Counted from the first letter of the stretch, positions 5,986 through 12,970 are shown. The stretch: 15,461 bases of DNA from Phycisphaerales bacterium (GCA_011053245.1 DRGS01000046.1:1-15461), one strand, 5' to 3'. Numbers and translations are program-made. The notes: a model not told the origin generated them from the sequence alone.

Positions 5986-6675
5986 GTGATGACCCGGGAA
6001 AACACAAAGAGATCGTTTTGTCAACGGTGGCGGCCGGTACTGTTAACGATGTTTGTAATAGCGGCGGTGGTCGCCGTCAACGTGTTTGGCCTCGGCAGAC
6101 ATTTGTCACAATTGCAGGAGTGGATCGACGGTCTCGGGCAACTCGGCTATGTTGTTTTCATACTGCTGCACATCGCCTCTATGATAGCGGTGACTCCGCG
6201 TTCGGTGTTCTCGGTAACTGCGGGGATATTATTTGATCCGGTAACGGCGATTATTTTAGTGAGCATCTCCTCGGTAGCCGGGGCGTGTGCAACTTTCCTC
6301 ATAGCGAGGTATCTGGCTAAGGATATGGTCCATCGATGGTTTGCTCGTCATGAGCGATTTGAGAATATCTATGATCTTACCGCAAAGTACGGCGCGATAA
6401 TGGTAGCGGCGACAAGGCTTACGCCGTTTTTTCCGGCGACGATTCTTAACTATGGTTTCGGCGTTACGAAAATCACTTTTACGACGTATTTTTTATCCAC
6501 TCTGGTGTCCATGATCCCCGGGACGGTAATGTATGTTTTCGGAGCCGACGTCGTCAGCAAGATGATCTCAGATGTGGGAATATCGCCGCCAATAGTGATC
6601 GCGCTGACAGTTGCGGTATTATTTTGCGTAGTAGTATTCTTCATCGTACGAAAACGCATCACGTGCATGAAATAA
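5986..6675 (+). CDS. TVP38/TMEM64 (VTT-domain) membrane protein
   Basis: 229-residue polytopic protein of the TVP38/TMEM64, or SNARE-associated Golgi (DedA-related), family. A basic N-terminus and first helix (about 17-36) are followed by the VTT core: Val-Thr-Pro-Arg-Ser near 69-73, a Gly-Ile-Leu-Phe-Asp-Pro turn, a Gly-Ala-Cys-Ala-Thr-Phe-Leu-Ile-Ala-Arg-Tyr helix, and later Arg-Leu-Thr-Pro-Phe-Phe-Pro, the conserved re-entrant loop motif. Relatives of this fold act as lipid scramblases or transporters, including undecaprenyl-phosphate recycling in DedA proteins; the exact cargo here is unknown. GTG at 5986 or ATG at 5989 could be the start, with no strong ribosome-binding site, so translation probably depends on the pgsA stop two bases earlier. 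Confidence 0.88.
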   Translation: MMTRENTKRSFCQRWRPVLLTMFVIAAVVAVNVFGLGRHLSQLQEWIDGLGQLGYVVFILLHIASMIAVTPRSVFSVTAGILFDPVTAIILVSISSVAGACATFLIARYLAKDMVHRWFARHERFENIYDLTAKYGAIMVAATRLTPFFPATILNYGFGVTKITFTTYFLSTLVSMIPGTVMYVFGADVVSKMISDVGISPPIVIALTVAVLFCVVVFFIVRKRITCMK

Positions 6676-6779
6676 TATTGTGAAAACAAGAAAAATCTCC
6701 GCAAACCTCCGATTTATGTAATTGCCCCTCCATGTTTGGCCGAAATAACAGAGATTGATAGGAATAGTTTTGTTCCGAT

Positions 6780-6798
6780 AATACCAATGGTATTTTTT
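6780..6798 (+). terminator. Weak hairpin with T-run
   Basis: AATACC (6780-6785), loop AAT, and GGTATT (6789-6794) form a six-pair stem followed by TTTT. It lies about 105 bases after the TVP38-family stop. The stem has only two G-C pairs, so it would be a weak intrinsic terminator at best. Confidence 0.25.
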
Positions 6799-6852
6799 AT
6801 GTACGCGTAAAAGCTATATGGCTGTATTTTTTGGCGCGATATTCAGGTTAAA

Positions 6853-7833
6853 ATGAGCGTAAACGATTTTAGTTCAATAAGAGTTAACGGTAGTTTACCG
6901 GACCCAAAGTCGATCAACGTCGACGAAGTGGTTGTAGAGCTATGGGTGCCGTACGTTGACTCTGTCACAACCGCACTGCCTAAACTTGAGCGAATGGCTC
7001 TCGCGTATGAGGCCGGCAAGAGTCTGGAAGATAACGCGGCGGGTATCCGCAGGACACTGCATTCGATAAAAGGCGAAGCCGGTATGTGCGGCGTGATGGA
7101 TGTTTATAAACTCTGTCATGAGGCGGAATTTGCTTTTGAGGAACTCGAAGATCATAGCCAGGCCGGAGATATGGTTCTGAAAGTTAAGGACTGGATCGAG
7201 GCGGCGGTGAAATATGTCTCGGAGAATGGATTGCGGAAGCATGATGAAGAGCATGAGGAGTCGGCTGCCAACGTAAACTCTAACACAGATGCGGCAAAGA
7301 CAAAAGAAAAGCGAAGAGCAACAAAGGATAGAAGAACTGCCCGAAAGGCCGATGTTTCGAATGCAGAAGAAAAGCGAATAGCAAAAAAGGACCGAAGAGG
7401 GGTGGACAGTTCGAAGATAAAGACTCTTGTAATTGAAGACAGCGACGTCTGCAGCAGGATGATAGGGATACTGCTTAAGGATTACTGCGAATGTCATTTT
7501 GCATGCGACGGGCGGGAAGGTTTTAACATGTTCGAAGAGGCGGTCCTTACGGAGACGCCTTTCCAGTTAATTACTCTCGATATTCAGATGCCGGTTATGG
7601 ACGGGCATCAAACACTTAAAGCTATCCGTAAGTGCGAGAGCAAAAACGGCATATACGGCCTTGACGGTATTAAGATCATAATGACGACGTCGCAGGAAGA
7701 GTCCGGGCATGTGTTCAAGGCCTTTCGCGGAGGGTGCGAAGCCTATGTGACCAAGCCGGTTGGCGGCAAGCTGCTTAAAGAGATGAGCAATCTCGGACTC
7801 CTGAAAGTCAAGCCGCAATATTCACTCGCTTAA
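6853..7833 (+). CDS. HPt-domain response regulator
   Basis: 326 residues with no membrane segment. The N-terminal domain (about 25-125) is a histidine phosphotransfer domain, with phospho-accepting His70 in His-Ser-Ile-Lys-Gly-Glu-Ala. A charged linker (about 128-185) contains two near-identical basic elements, EKRRATKDRR at 152-161 and EKRIAKKDRR at 173-182. The C-terminal receiver domain (about 188-315) has the acidic pair Glu195/Asp196, phospho-accepting Asp243 in Leu-Asp-Ile-Gln-Met-Pro, Thr278 and Lys301 in Thr-Lys-Pro. There is no output domain, so it most likely relays phosphate between a hybrid kinase and another receiver, or acts through protein contacts. No kinase gene lies nearby. 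An AT-rich 177-base gap precedes it, and queG follows after 66 bases. Confidence 0.9.
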   Translation: MSVNDFSSIRVNGSLPDPKSINVDEVVVELWVPYVDSVTTALPKLERMALAYEAGKSLEDNAAGIRRTLHSIKGEAGMCGVMDVYKLCHEAEFAFEELEDHSQAGDMVLKVKDWIEAAVKYVSENGLRKHDEEHEESAANVNSNTDAAKTKEKRRATKDRRTARKADVSNAEEKRIAKKDRRGVDSSKIKTLVIEDSDVCSRMIGILLKDYCECHFACDGREGFNMFEEAVLTETPFQLITLDIQMPVMDGHQTLKAIRKCESKNGIYGLDGIKIIMTTSQEESGHVFKAFRGGCEAYVTKPVGGKLLKEMSNLGLLKVKPQYSLA

Positions 7834-7885
7834 TAGCAAACTCACATCTTACCCTTTTTATATTTTTTCCAACAGCGCAATAGTG

Positions 7886-7891
7886 TATAAT
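7886..7891 (+). promoter_or_regulatory. -10 box of queG (probably leaderless)
   Basis: A perfect TATAAT ends eight bases before the queG ATG at 7900, which would put the transcription start at or within two bases of the start codon. The matching -35 region (about 7863-7868) is only a T-run, and the ATG has no Shine-Dalgarno sequence. Confidence 0.4.
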
Positions 7892-7899
7892 CATTTTCT

Positions 7900-8856
7900 A
7901 TGGGTCTGAGCGAATCTATCAAATTTAAGGCTTTGGAGCTGGGTTTCGACCTTGTCGGCATCACCGGTTCCGAACAGGTCGATGCCGAGCATGTCGAAAG
8001 ATTTTCCGAGTGGATCGAAGCCAGATTCTGCGGGCAAATGGATTATATGCGGAGAAACAGCGATAAGCGCATGGATCCGTCAAAGCTTCTAACTGGTGCA
8101 AAGTCCGTGATATGCGTCGGGCTAAATTACCGCCCCGCTGAAGATCCGCAGCAAAATGAACATGATCGCGACGAGCGTTTCGGTAAGGTAGCCAACTTTG
8201 CATTGTATGAGGATTACCATGAGTTCATTAAAAAACGATTGCGACGGCTTACTGAATTTATTACCGAACAGATCGATGGTGTGTGGCGGTTTAAGATATG
8301 TGTTGATTCGGTTCCGTTAGCCGAGCGCGCTCTTGCCCAGCGGGCGGGGTTAGGGTTTATCGGTAAAAATCACATGCTGATAAATCCTGATATTGGTTCG
8401 CAGATAATGTTGGGCGAGATCGTTTGCGATCTTCAATTGGACCCGGACAAACCATTTGTAAGCGAATGCCCCGGCTGTGAAAAGTGTATTCGCGCATGCC
8501 CTGCCGGGGCACTTGCCGCCGACGGCAGGTTCGACGCGAGCAAATGTATCAGTTATCTTACGATAGAACATAAAGATGACATCGACGCTGCCCTTGCCGA
8601 AAAGATCGGTAATCAGATATTCGGCTGTGATGAGTGCGTAAAGGTTTGCCCTTATGACCTGCCGTGTAACTCAGCGGAGAGGGCAAATAAAGAATTTAAG
8701 TTTTACCCTGCCAGGCGATATTTGGATCTGGAGGAGTTATCCGGCTGGCAAGAGGATCAGTTCGAGGAGTTTTTCGCCGACTCTACTATTAAGCGAACCG
8801 GCTTGGAAACGCTAAAGCGCAACGCAAAGCTGTGCCTCAAAAAAGCAAAGTCTTGA
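7900..8856 (+). CDS. queG: Epoxyqueuosine reductase QueG
   Basis: 318-residue cobalamin- and iron-sulfur-dependent enzyme that reduces epoxyqueuosine in tRNA to queuosine, the last step of queuosine synthesis. The family signature around Asp136 (Val-Asp-Ser-x-Pro-Leu-Ala-Glu-Arg) and Ala-Gly-Leu-Gly-Phe-Ile-Gly-Lys-Asn (149-157) is intact. Two [4Fe-4S] sites are complete: Cys190, Cys193, Cys196 and Cys200, plus Cys216, Cys243, Cys246 and Cys250. The chain ends soon after Ser-Thr-Ile-Lys-Arg-Thr-Gly, where longer QueGs continue into a HEAT-like tRNA-contact domain, so this is a short form. The stop is clean, with no sign of frameshift. No other queuosine gene is in the window. It faces the glycosidase gene convergently across 106 bases with no clear terminator. 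Confidence 0.95.
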   Translation: MGLSESIKFKALELGFDLVGITGSEQVDAEHVERFSEWIEARFCGQMDYMRRNSDKRMDPSKLLTGAKSVICVGLNYRPAEDPQQNEHDRDERFGKVANFALYEDYHEFIKKRLRRLTEFITEQIDGVWRFKICVDSVPLAERALAQRAGLGFIGKNHMLINPDIGSQIMLGEIVCDLQLDPDKPFVSECPGCEKCIRACPAGALAADGRFDASKCISYLTIEHKDDIDAALAEKIGNQIFGCDECVKVCPYDLPCNSAERANKEFKFYPARRYLDLEELSGWQEDQFEEFFADSTIKRTGLETLKRNAKLCLKKAKS

Positions 8857-8962
8857 GACTTCAAATGAATTTAGTAAAATCATTAGTATCGAAAGGATAG
8901 TGTTACGTTTTGTAAACGCTTAAATGGAAATCTCAATGGAGTTGACAAATTCAGATCAAAAA

Positions 8963-10822
8963 TCAAGGCTGCTTTAGAGACATCGGTTCCACTGCAGCCC
9001 CTTGTCTGACCGCCGGCGGCTTATCACAAGCAAGATTTAATTTACCTTCACCACGGATCACAAGCAGCCAGTCATTATCATCAGGCGAGGCAAGTTCGAC
9101 TTTATTACCCGCGGCAACGCTGCTCTTTTTGAGCAACCCCTTCAAACCATCACCGGTCCGCGGATTAAACCAGCCGCAATCGAATTTACCACGAACAACA
9201 TCAACACTGACTTTACCCCCGAACTTGAGATAGACGAGATAAACTTCACCGCCCTTGTACAACACATAATCGTCGGTATTTGCCGTCATTGCATCTTCGC
9301 ATTTCATATCCCAGAATGGTATCTCATATTTATCGAAAAACTGCAATGCATAGCGGCATTGCGCCCACATCTTCTGCCGCACACGATAGTCCTGGCACGT
9401 CAAATCGCTATGAGGATGCTTGTAACCAAAATACCACTCTATACCTGCCCCGCCAGCCATGATAGCACCCCACAGGGCGTTCTTGCGAGCGTTGTCATGA
9501 GTCGGATCCTCGGCATCGGTCACCAGCGAATGCCCCGCATCGCCTGGTTCGTCACAGGCAACAACCCATGGTTTACCCGCTGCAGCAGAACGGTCGATAT
9601 AATTTTTTGTCTGGCTATGAACACAACTGAAATCCGGTTTGTTGGTTTGGAGAGAAAAACCAGTCAACTCACTATTCTTACCCAGCAGATCGTAATGGTT
9701 CGACCCATTGTGAATCACGATATTATGTTGGTAAGGATCGTGCGTCCAGAAATACCTGGCCCACGCCGCTTTCTGAGCAGTAGTAGCGTTGTTGATCTCC
9801 TCGCCAAGATTCCAGTTCAACGCCAGATGATGACTGAACCGGGCGATCAACTCGCGGTAATAAAGCTTTCGCTGCGGACCAAGATCACCGTTATCCAATA
9901 GCAATTCGTTTTCAGTTTCCATCGTCTTAAAATGCAGGTACATCCCCATATTGTTACCATGTGAAAAAACAATTTCCCACTGGTCCAGCCTCGAACAGTC
10001 CAACCGATCTCGATCATTGTAAGTCAGATACGGAAACACATTACGATCGTCGCCTTCGATATTCATCGGAAGAAACGAAAAAACATTCATCCCCTCCGAA
10101 GCAAGATAATTGATCGCACCGATGATCCCCTTACCCTTACCGTTTTGCCAGGTAGGATCGCCCTCTCGCCAGTCCTTGACATGCCCCTGCCATGTCTTGA
10201 TGAAATTGTCCTTATGACCGTCCTTTTTAAAGTCACCGTCAAAATCTGCATAAGCAAGGAAATTTTCTGGAGCGTCAACGCCGCACTTCAGAAAATACTC
10301 CCCGCTTCCCGCAAATCGTAAATGGTGCTTGCCGACATATTGCAGCAACCCCTTTGCCCGCATATCGCGTCCAGCCTTATCCGTCGGCCCCACCTTGAAC
10401 GTCCCCGTCTCACCATCCATAAAACCGGCACTTTCTCCGGCGTCAGGATCGTCATTCACTGAAATATTATCGGATTTGCGAAACGAAACTTTGTATTTCC
10501 ATACGCCCGTATTATTCGGAGCAAGATGAACCCGCCACTTGTTACCCGAATCCGCTGAACTGTTCGCCGCGTTCCCATCTACCGCATAATAACCCGGAAC
10601 AACAAAGGATTTATCCCCATTGCTGAAGGTTACATTCAGACGATAATACATGAACGGATTCGGATCGGCCCTCTCGCTCGTATCCGGTCCATCGAACGTA
10701 ACCGTCACCTTGTGCCACATCTTCAACTCACCCGTAACCGTACCCGCTTCGACAGGATCGAAACAGCTTGACGTCAAAAGAAAAATGAACACCCCAATGA
10801 TCTGAAATATCGGTCTCTGCAT
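8963..10822 (-). CDS. Secreted DUF5060 glycoside hydrolase-like protein
   Basis: 619 residues. A hydrophobic signal sequence (about 5-20) ends in Ser-Ser-Cys20 and Val-Glu-Ala26-Gly; signal peptidase I cleavage after Ala26 seems more likely than lipidation, since the lipobox lacks Leu at -3. Residues ~31-144 match the DUF5060 beta-sandwich (Trp36, Phe43, Tyr59-Tyr60-Arg61, Gly106-Val-Trp-Lys). A TIM-barrel-like region follows (about 160-500), with candidate catalytic glutamates Glu341 (Asn-Leu-Gly-Glu-Glu) and Glu425 (Cys-Asp-Glu-Pro-Gly). The C-terminus (about 515-592) resembles the putative collagen-binding domain of such enzymes (Trp-Phe-Asn-Pro-Arg-Thr-Gly at 551-557, then Asp-Trp-Leu-Leu-Val). 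It probably acts outside the cytoplasm on a polysaccharide or glycoprotein; the substrate is not readable. AAGGGA precedes the ATG. It is monocistronic, with its own promoter and a structured leader. Confidence 0.85.
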   Translation of the reverse strand: MQRPIFQIIGVFIFLLTSSCFDPVEAGTVTGELKMWHKVTVTFDGPDTSERADPNPFMYYRLNVTFSNGDKSFVVPGYYAVDGNAANSSADSGNKWRVHLAPNNTGVWKYKVSFRKSDNISVNDDPDAGESAGFMDGETGTFKVGPTDKAGRDMRAKGLLQYVGKHHLRFAGSGEYFLKCGVDAPENFLAYADFDGDFKKDGHKDNFIKTWQGHVKDWREGDPTWQNGKGKGIIGAINYLASEGMNVFSFLPMNIEGDDRNVFPYLTYNDRDRLDCSRLDQWEIVFSHGNNMGMYLHFKTMETENELLLDNGDLGPQRKLYYRELIARFSHHLALNWNLGEEINNATTAQKAAWARYFWTHDPYQHNIVIHNGSNHYDLLGKNSELTGFSLQTNKPDFSCVHSQTKNYIDRSAAAGKPWVVACDEPGDAGHSLVTDAEDPTHDNARKNALWGAIMAGGAGIEWYFGYKHPHSDLTCQDYRVRQKMWAQCRYALQFFDKYEIPFWDMKCEDAMTANTDDYVLYKGGEVYLVYLKFGGKVSVDVVRGKFDCGWFNPRTGDGLKGLLKKSSVAAGNKVELASPDDNDWLLVIRGEGKLNLACDKPPAVRQGAAVEPMSLKQP

Positions 10823-10872
10823 AACTATCCCTTACTTAGTGCTTAAAAAGATTCAATGAAAAACTCACAGAT

Positions 10873-10906
10873 GCCAGAACCAAAATTCTCAGGATCCTTT
10901 TCTGGC
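10873..10906 (-). promoter_or_regulatory. Stem-loop in the glycosidase leader
   Basis: Perfect seven-base inverted repeat: GCCAGAA at 10873-10879 and TTCTGGC at 10900-10906, with a 20-base loop, inside the predicted leader of the glycosidase mRNA between the promoter and the ATG. No T-run follows the stem, so it is not an obvious attenuator. It could be an operator or an RNA element. Confidence 0.4.
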
Positions 10907-10940
10907 CGCTTCACCTTAACAAACTAAATTCCTCCCACAT

Positions 10941-10969
10941 TTTCTACATCAAACAACCGATTCTGTCAA
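10941..10969 (-). promoter_or_regulatory. Promoter of the glycosidase gene
   Basis: Minus strand: a perfect TTGACA (10969 down to 10964) and TAGAAA (10946 down to 10941, four of six -10 bases), 17 bases apart. Transcription would begin near 10934, leaving a leader of about 110 bases. Confidence 0.55.
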
Positions 10970-11300
10970 CATATTAAAAACAGCGAAATTCCATCATTTC
11001 CCCTTCGTATTCACTTACGAAGCGAAGCGATTCCACCCCTAACCCCTATCATCTAAAAATATCTTCCAAATGCGCTTGCACTATTCTGCTACGGACCAAA
11101 AAAATAAAAAATTTTTACTCCTTACCCAACAACAACTTACCGTTTTCAACCCCAAAAAAAATCCCCGATTTTTGCATCAAACGCGCATGTTCGTGCAAAG
11201 TATAGAGGGGGTATGTTTTTTTGAAAGAGTTAAAAATGAATACAAAACTACTTAATAATAATCAGGTTTACATCCTAACCCTTTTTGTAAGGTGTTATAA

Positions 11301-11386
11301 ATCCGTGTTAATCTGTGTATCTCTGTGGCCAAAAGTAGTTAAAATTCGTGCCTATTCGTGTCTATTCGTGGTTCCAGTAGTTAAAT
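11301..11386. repeat. 43-bp tandem repeat made of GTG decamers
   Basis: Two adjacent 43-base units (11301-11343 and 11344-11386). Each has three 10-base steps sharing a (T/C)(C/T)GTG core, followed by a 13-base end containing AGTAGTTAAA. The second unit reads ATTCGTGCCT, ATTCGTGTCT, ATTCGTGGTT. The first is more diverged (CCGTG, CTGTG, CTGTG cores). The 10-base period is close to one helical turn. Confidence 0.8.
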
Positions 11387-11402
11387 TGAAAAACAAAAAC
11401 AT

Positions 11403-11530
11403 GAAAAACGAAGCCAATTTAAACAGCCAAAAATTCACCGCAACCCCTTACAATATAGGAACTTACAACGATTTCCACCCCAAAACCCAAAACGGAACGA
11501 ACCCAAACGAACCCAATTTCAAAACCCCAT
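11403..11530. repeat. Long direct repeat, unit 1
   Basis: Shares four ordered boxes with the unit at 11643-11790: CCAATTT (11414-11420), GCAACCCCTT (11440-11449), ACTTACAACGATTT (11461-11474) and CCAATTTCAAAACCCC (11513-11528). The first three boxes recur exactly 237 bases downstream, with identical spacings of 19 and 11 bases. Confidence 0.75.
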
Positions 11531-11642
11531 TTCCAAGCCCCGACAGTGATGGAGGGGACAAAAAGTGCCGAGCACAAGCGACCCGACGGGAAACCTCACT
11601 TTTTCTGGGAACCCCCTCGTTTTTACTACCCCTTATTTGTAA

Positions 11643-11790
11643 AAACAAACCCAATTTCCAAACTCAAAGAAACACTGCAACCCCTTGCAGTGGAGGTACT
11701 TACAATGATTTTTACCCCCCTGCCCACAAAAAAAGCAAACCCAATTCAAACCCAATCAAAGCCAATTTCAAAACCCCAAAATCGAAGATT
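11643..11790. repeat. Long direct repeat, unit 2
   Basis: Boxes CCAATTT (11651-11657), GCAACCCCTT (11677-11686), ACTTACAATGATTT (11698-11711) and CCAATTTCAAAACCCC (11762-11777). The last box is 12 bases further along than in unit 1 because of extra AAACCCAATTC-like sequence. Here GCAACCCCTT sits at the tip of a perfect hairpin, which unit 1 lacks. Confidence 0.75.
11673..11692. other. Perfect 8-bp hairpin in repeat unit 2
   Basis: CACTGCAA (11673-11680), loop CCCC, TTGCAGTG (11685-11692). There is no T-run on either side, so it is not an ordinary terminator. The corresponding stretch of unit 1 cannot form it. Confidence 0.6.
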
Positions 11791-11858
11791 CTCCGAAGCC
11801 TTGGCGAAGACGGAAGAAACCCATTTACATCCCCGCTCCCATTTACTACTATAATAAC

Positions 11859-12284
11859 ATGATAAAAATACACAAAATACAGATAGATTCAAACGGCAAC
11901 TGCGACATCATCGACATCACCCCCCACGTCGCCGCAGCCGTCGCTTCCTCCGGCATCTCCGAAGGAACCGCCACCGTCTTCAACATCGGCTCCACCGCCG
12001 CCATAACAACCATCGAATACGAGCCAGGCCTCGTAAACCACGACATCGCCGCAGCTTTCGAAAAGATCGCACCCGAAAACGCACGCTACGAACACGAGGA
12101 AACATGGCACGACGACAACGGCCACGCACACGTCCGAGCGTCGCTACTGGGCCCATCCCTAACAGTACCCATAGTCAGTGCCGAACTAACCCTCGGAACA
12201 TGGCAGCAGATCGTACTGATCGACTTCGACACCCGCCCGCGCAAAAGAACCGTCGTATGCCAGATGATCGGAGAGCGATCATGA
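11859..12284 (+). CDS. YjbQ/UPF0047 family protein
   Basis: 141-residue protein of the YjbQ/UPF0047 family, annotated in databases as secondary thiamine-phosphate synthase because a member could replace ThiE; the main cellular role is unclear. Family marks are all present: Asp-Ile-Thr near 19-21, a Gly-Thr-Ala-Thr-Val strand, Asn60-His61-Asp62, a Tyr-x-His-Glu segment near 78-80, Asn-Gly-His-Ala-His near 86-90, Leu-Gly-Pro-Ser, and Leu-Gly-Thr-Trp-Gln-Gln near 111-116. The length is normal. A TATAAT (11850-11855) lies just three bases before the ATG, too close to be its promoter without a downstream start. It overlaps the next gene by four bases (ATGA). On the coding strand C clearly exceeds G, unlike the other + strand genes of the window. 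Confidence 0.92.
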   Translation: MIKIHKIQIDSNGNCDIIDITPHVAAAVASSGISEGTATVFNIGSTAAITTIEYEPGLVNHDIAAAFEKIAPENARYEHEETWHDDNGHAHVRASLLGPSLTVPIVSAELTLGTWQQIVLIDFDTRPRKRTVVCQMIGERS

Positions 12285-12874
12285 AAAAAGGCTCGATCCT
12301 CATCGCCCTTCTCATCAGCATGGCAATACTGCTAATACTATACGCCATGGACTTTCGCGCCATCTTCGGCAACCGCACCCCTGCTGCTCCCGAAGAGGTT
12401 CCCTGGCGACAGGAGGACCGTATCGCCAGCCCGGATGAATCCATAAAATTACCATCTCCCCCCAACCCCGCCATCGACGAAGATTTCACAATACTCGCTC
12501 CCGTAATCCGCGACAACGCCGATCGTGGCGACATCACACTCAACTTTAAATACTTTGGCGCCATCGACGGTACCTGGTCCTGCCAGTACCAACACGAATC
12601 GCGCCATTACGCCTTCTCCGCCGTCTTCAACGGCAACATCGACGTCACCAAAAAATTCATTGATGAAAGCGGCACCGACAAATCAAAACTTTTCTTCATC
12701 GCAAAGGGCAAATACACAAAAAAATTCGCCGCCGAACATACCGTCAACCCTTCACTCGAAACCGGCACAATATACGTCACCGGCTGGCTCAATAAAGATT
12801 ACCAAGCCGAAGGGGCAATAACCATCACAACCGACCAGACCTGGTCCGCCGTCTATGATTTCTACTCACAGTAG
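12281..12874 (+). CDS. Membrane-anchored protein, unknown function
   Basis: 197 residues from the ATG overlapping the YjbQ-family stop (ATGA). GGAG lies seven bases upstream, so this start is preferred over the longer open frame from 12104, which is only the shadow of the YjbQ gene. The N-terminus is Met-Lys-Lys followed by one hydrophobic helix (about 4-21), a signal anchor or uncleaved signal peptide, then a Pro-rich linker. A soluble domain (about 65-197) is rich in beta-type and aromatic residues (Trp-Ser-Cys-Gln-Tyr, Trp-Ser-Ala-Val-Tyr). I do not recognise the family. The topology suggests the domain faces the periplasm. Translational coupling implies co-expression with the YjbQ-family gene but does not prove a shared function. 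C exceeds G on the coding strand, as in its partner. Confidence 0.8.
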   Translation: MKKGSILIALLISMAILLILYAMDFRAIFGNRTPAAPEEVPWRQEDRIASPDESIKLPSPPNPAIDEDFTILAPVIRDNADRGDITLNFKYFGAIDGTWSCQYQHESRHYAFSAVFNGNIDVTKKFIDESGTDKSKLFFIAKGKYTKKFAAEHTVNPSLETGTIYVTGWLNKDYQAEGAITITTDQTWSAVYDFYSQ

Positions 12875-12964
12875 TACGACCAAAAACCTACTCCAAAAAA
12901 GGTAGGGGATGCACTGAGCCAAAAATAATCAAAATTCTTACAGATTACCTTTCAACCCTGCTTG

Positions 12965-12970
12965 TATAAT
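12965..12970 (+). promoter_or_regulatory. Candidate -10 box of the DUF378 gene
   Basis: A perfect TATAAT 75 bases before the DUF378 ATG. No good -35 at 16-18 bases: ATTACC at 12944-12949 gives a 15-base spacer. Confidence 0.35.

Larger units (their letters stand above)
10823..11858. other. 1-kb non-coding block with repeats
   Basis: No credible gene lies between the glycosidase start and the YjbQ start. The left part (10823-10990) is the glycosidase leader and promoter. 10991-11300 is AT-rich with homopolymer runs; AAAAATC (11157-11163) and GATTTTT (11167-11173) form an A/T-rich hairpin around CCC that, read leftwards, ends in a T-run. 11301-11386 is a tandem repeat of decamers. 11403-11790 holds two long direct repeats. 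The right part is very poor in G on the + strand. A 213-codon open frame spans much of it, but its composition (Asn, Lys, Pro, Thr) and repeats look like translated non-coding DNA. Confidence 0.7.

Noticed and set aside
8900..8925. CGTTTTGTAAACG and TGTAAACGCTTAAA, reminiscent of a LacI/CcpA-type operator or a terminator between queG and the glycosidase.
   Set aside because: The stem is only five bases, the operator match is imperfect, and the site lies at the 3' ends of both genes.
11221..11862. A 213-codon + strand open frame before the YjbQ gene.
   Set aside because: Its composition is Lys/Asn/Pro/Thr-rich, it is made of the nucleotide repeats described, and it runs into the YjbQ start; it looks like translated non-coding repeat DNA.
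12104..12280. An N-terminal extension of the membrane-anchored protein by 59 codons.
   Set aside because: The extension is Arg/Pro-rich, out of frame inside the YjbQ gene, and the ATG at 12281 has a good ribosome-binding site and signal-anchor start.
12887..12906. CCTAC/GTAGG inverted repeat after the membrane-anchored protein gene.
   Set aside because: A five-base stem with a ten-base loop and no T-run is too weak to call a terminator.
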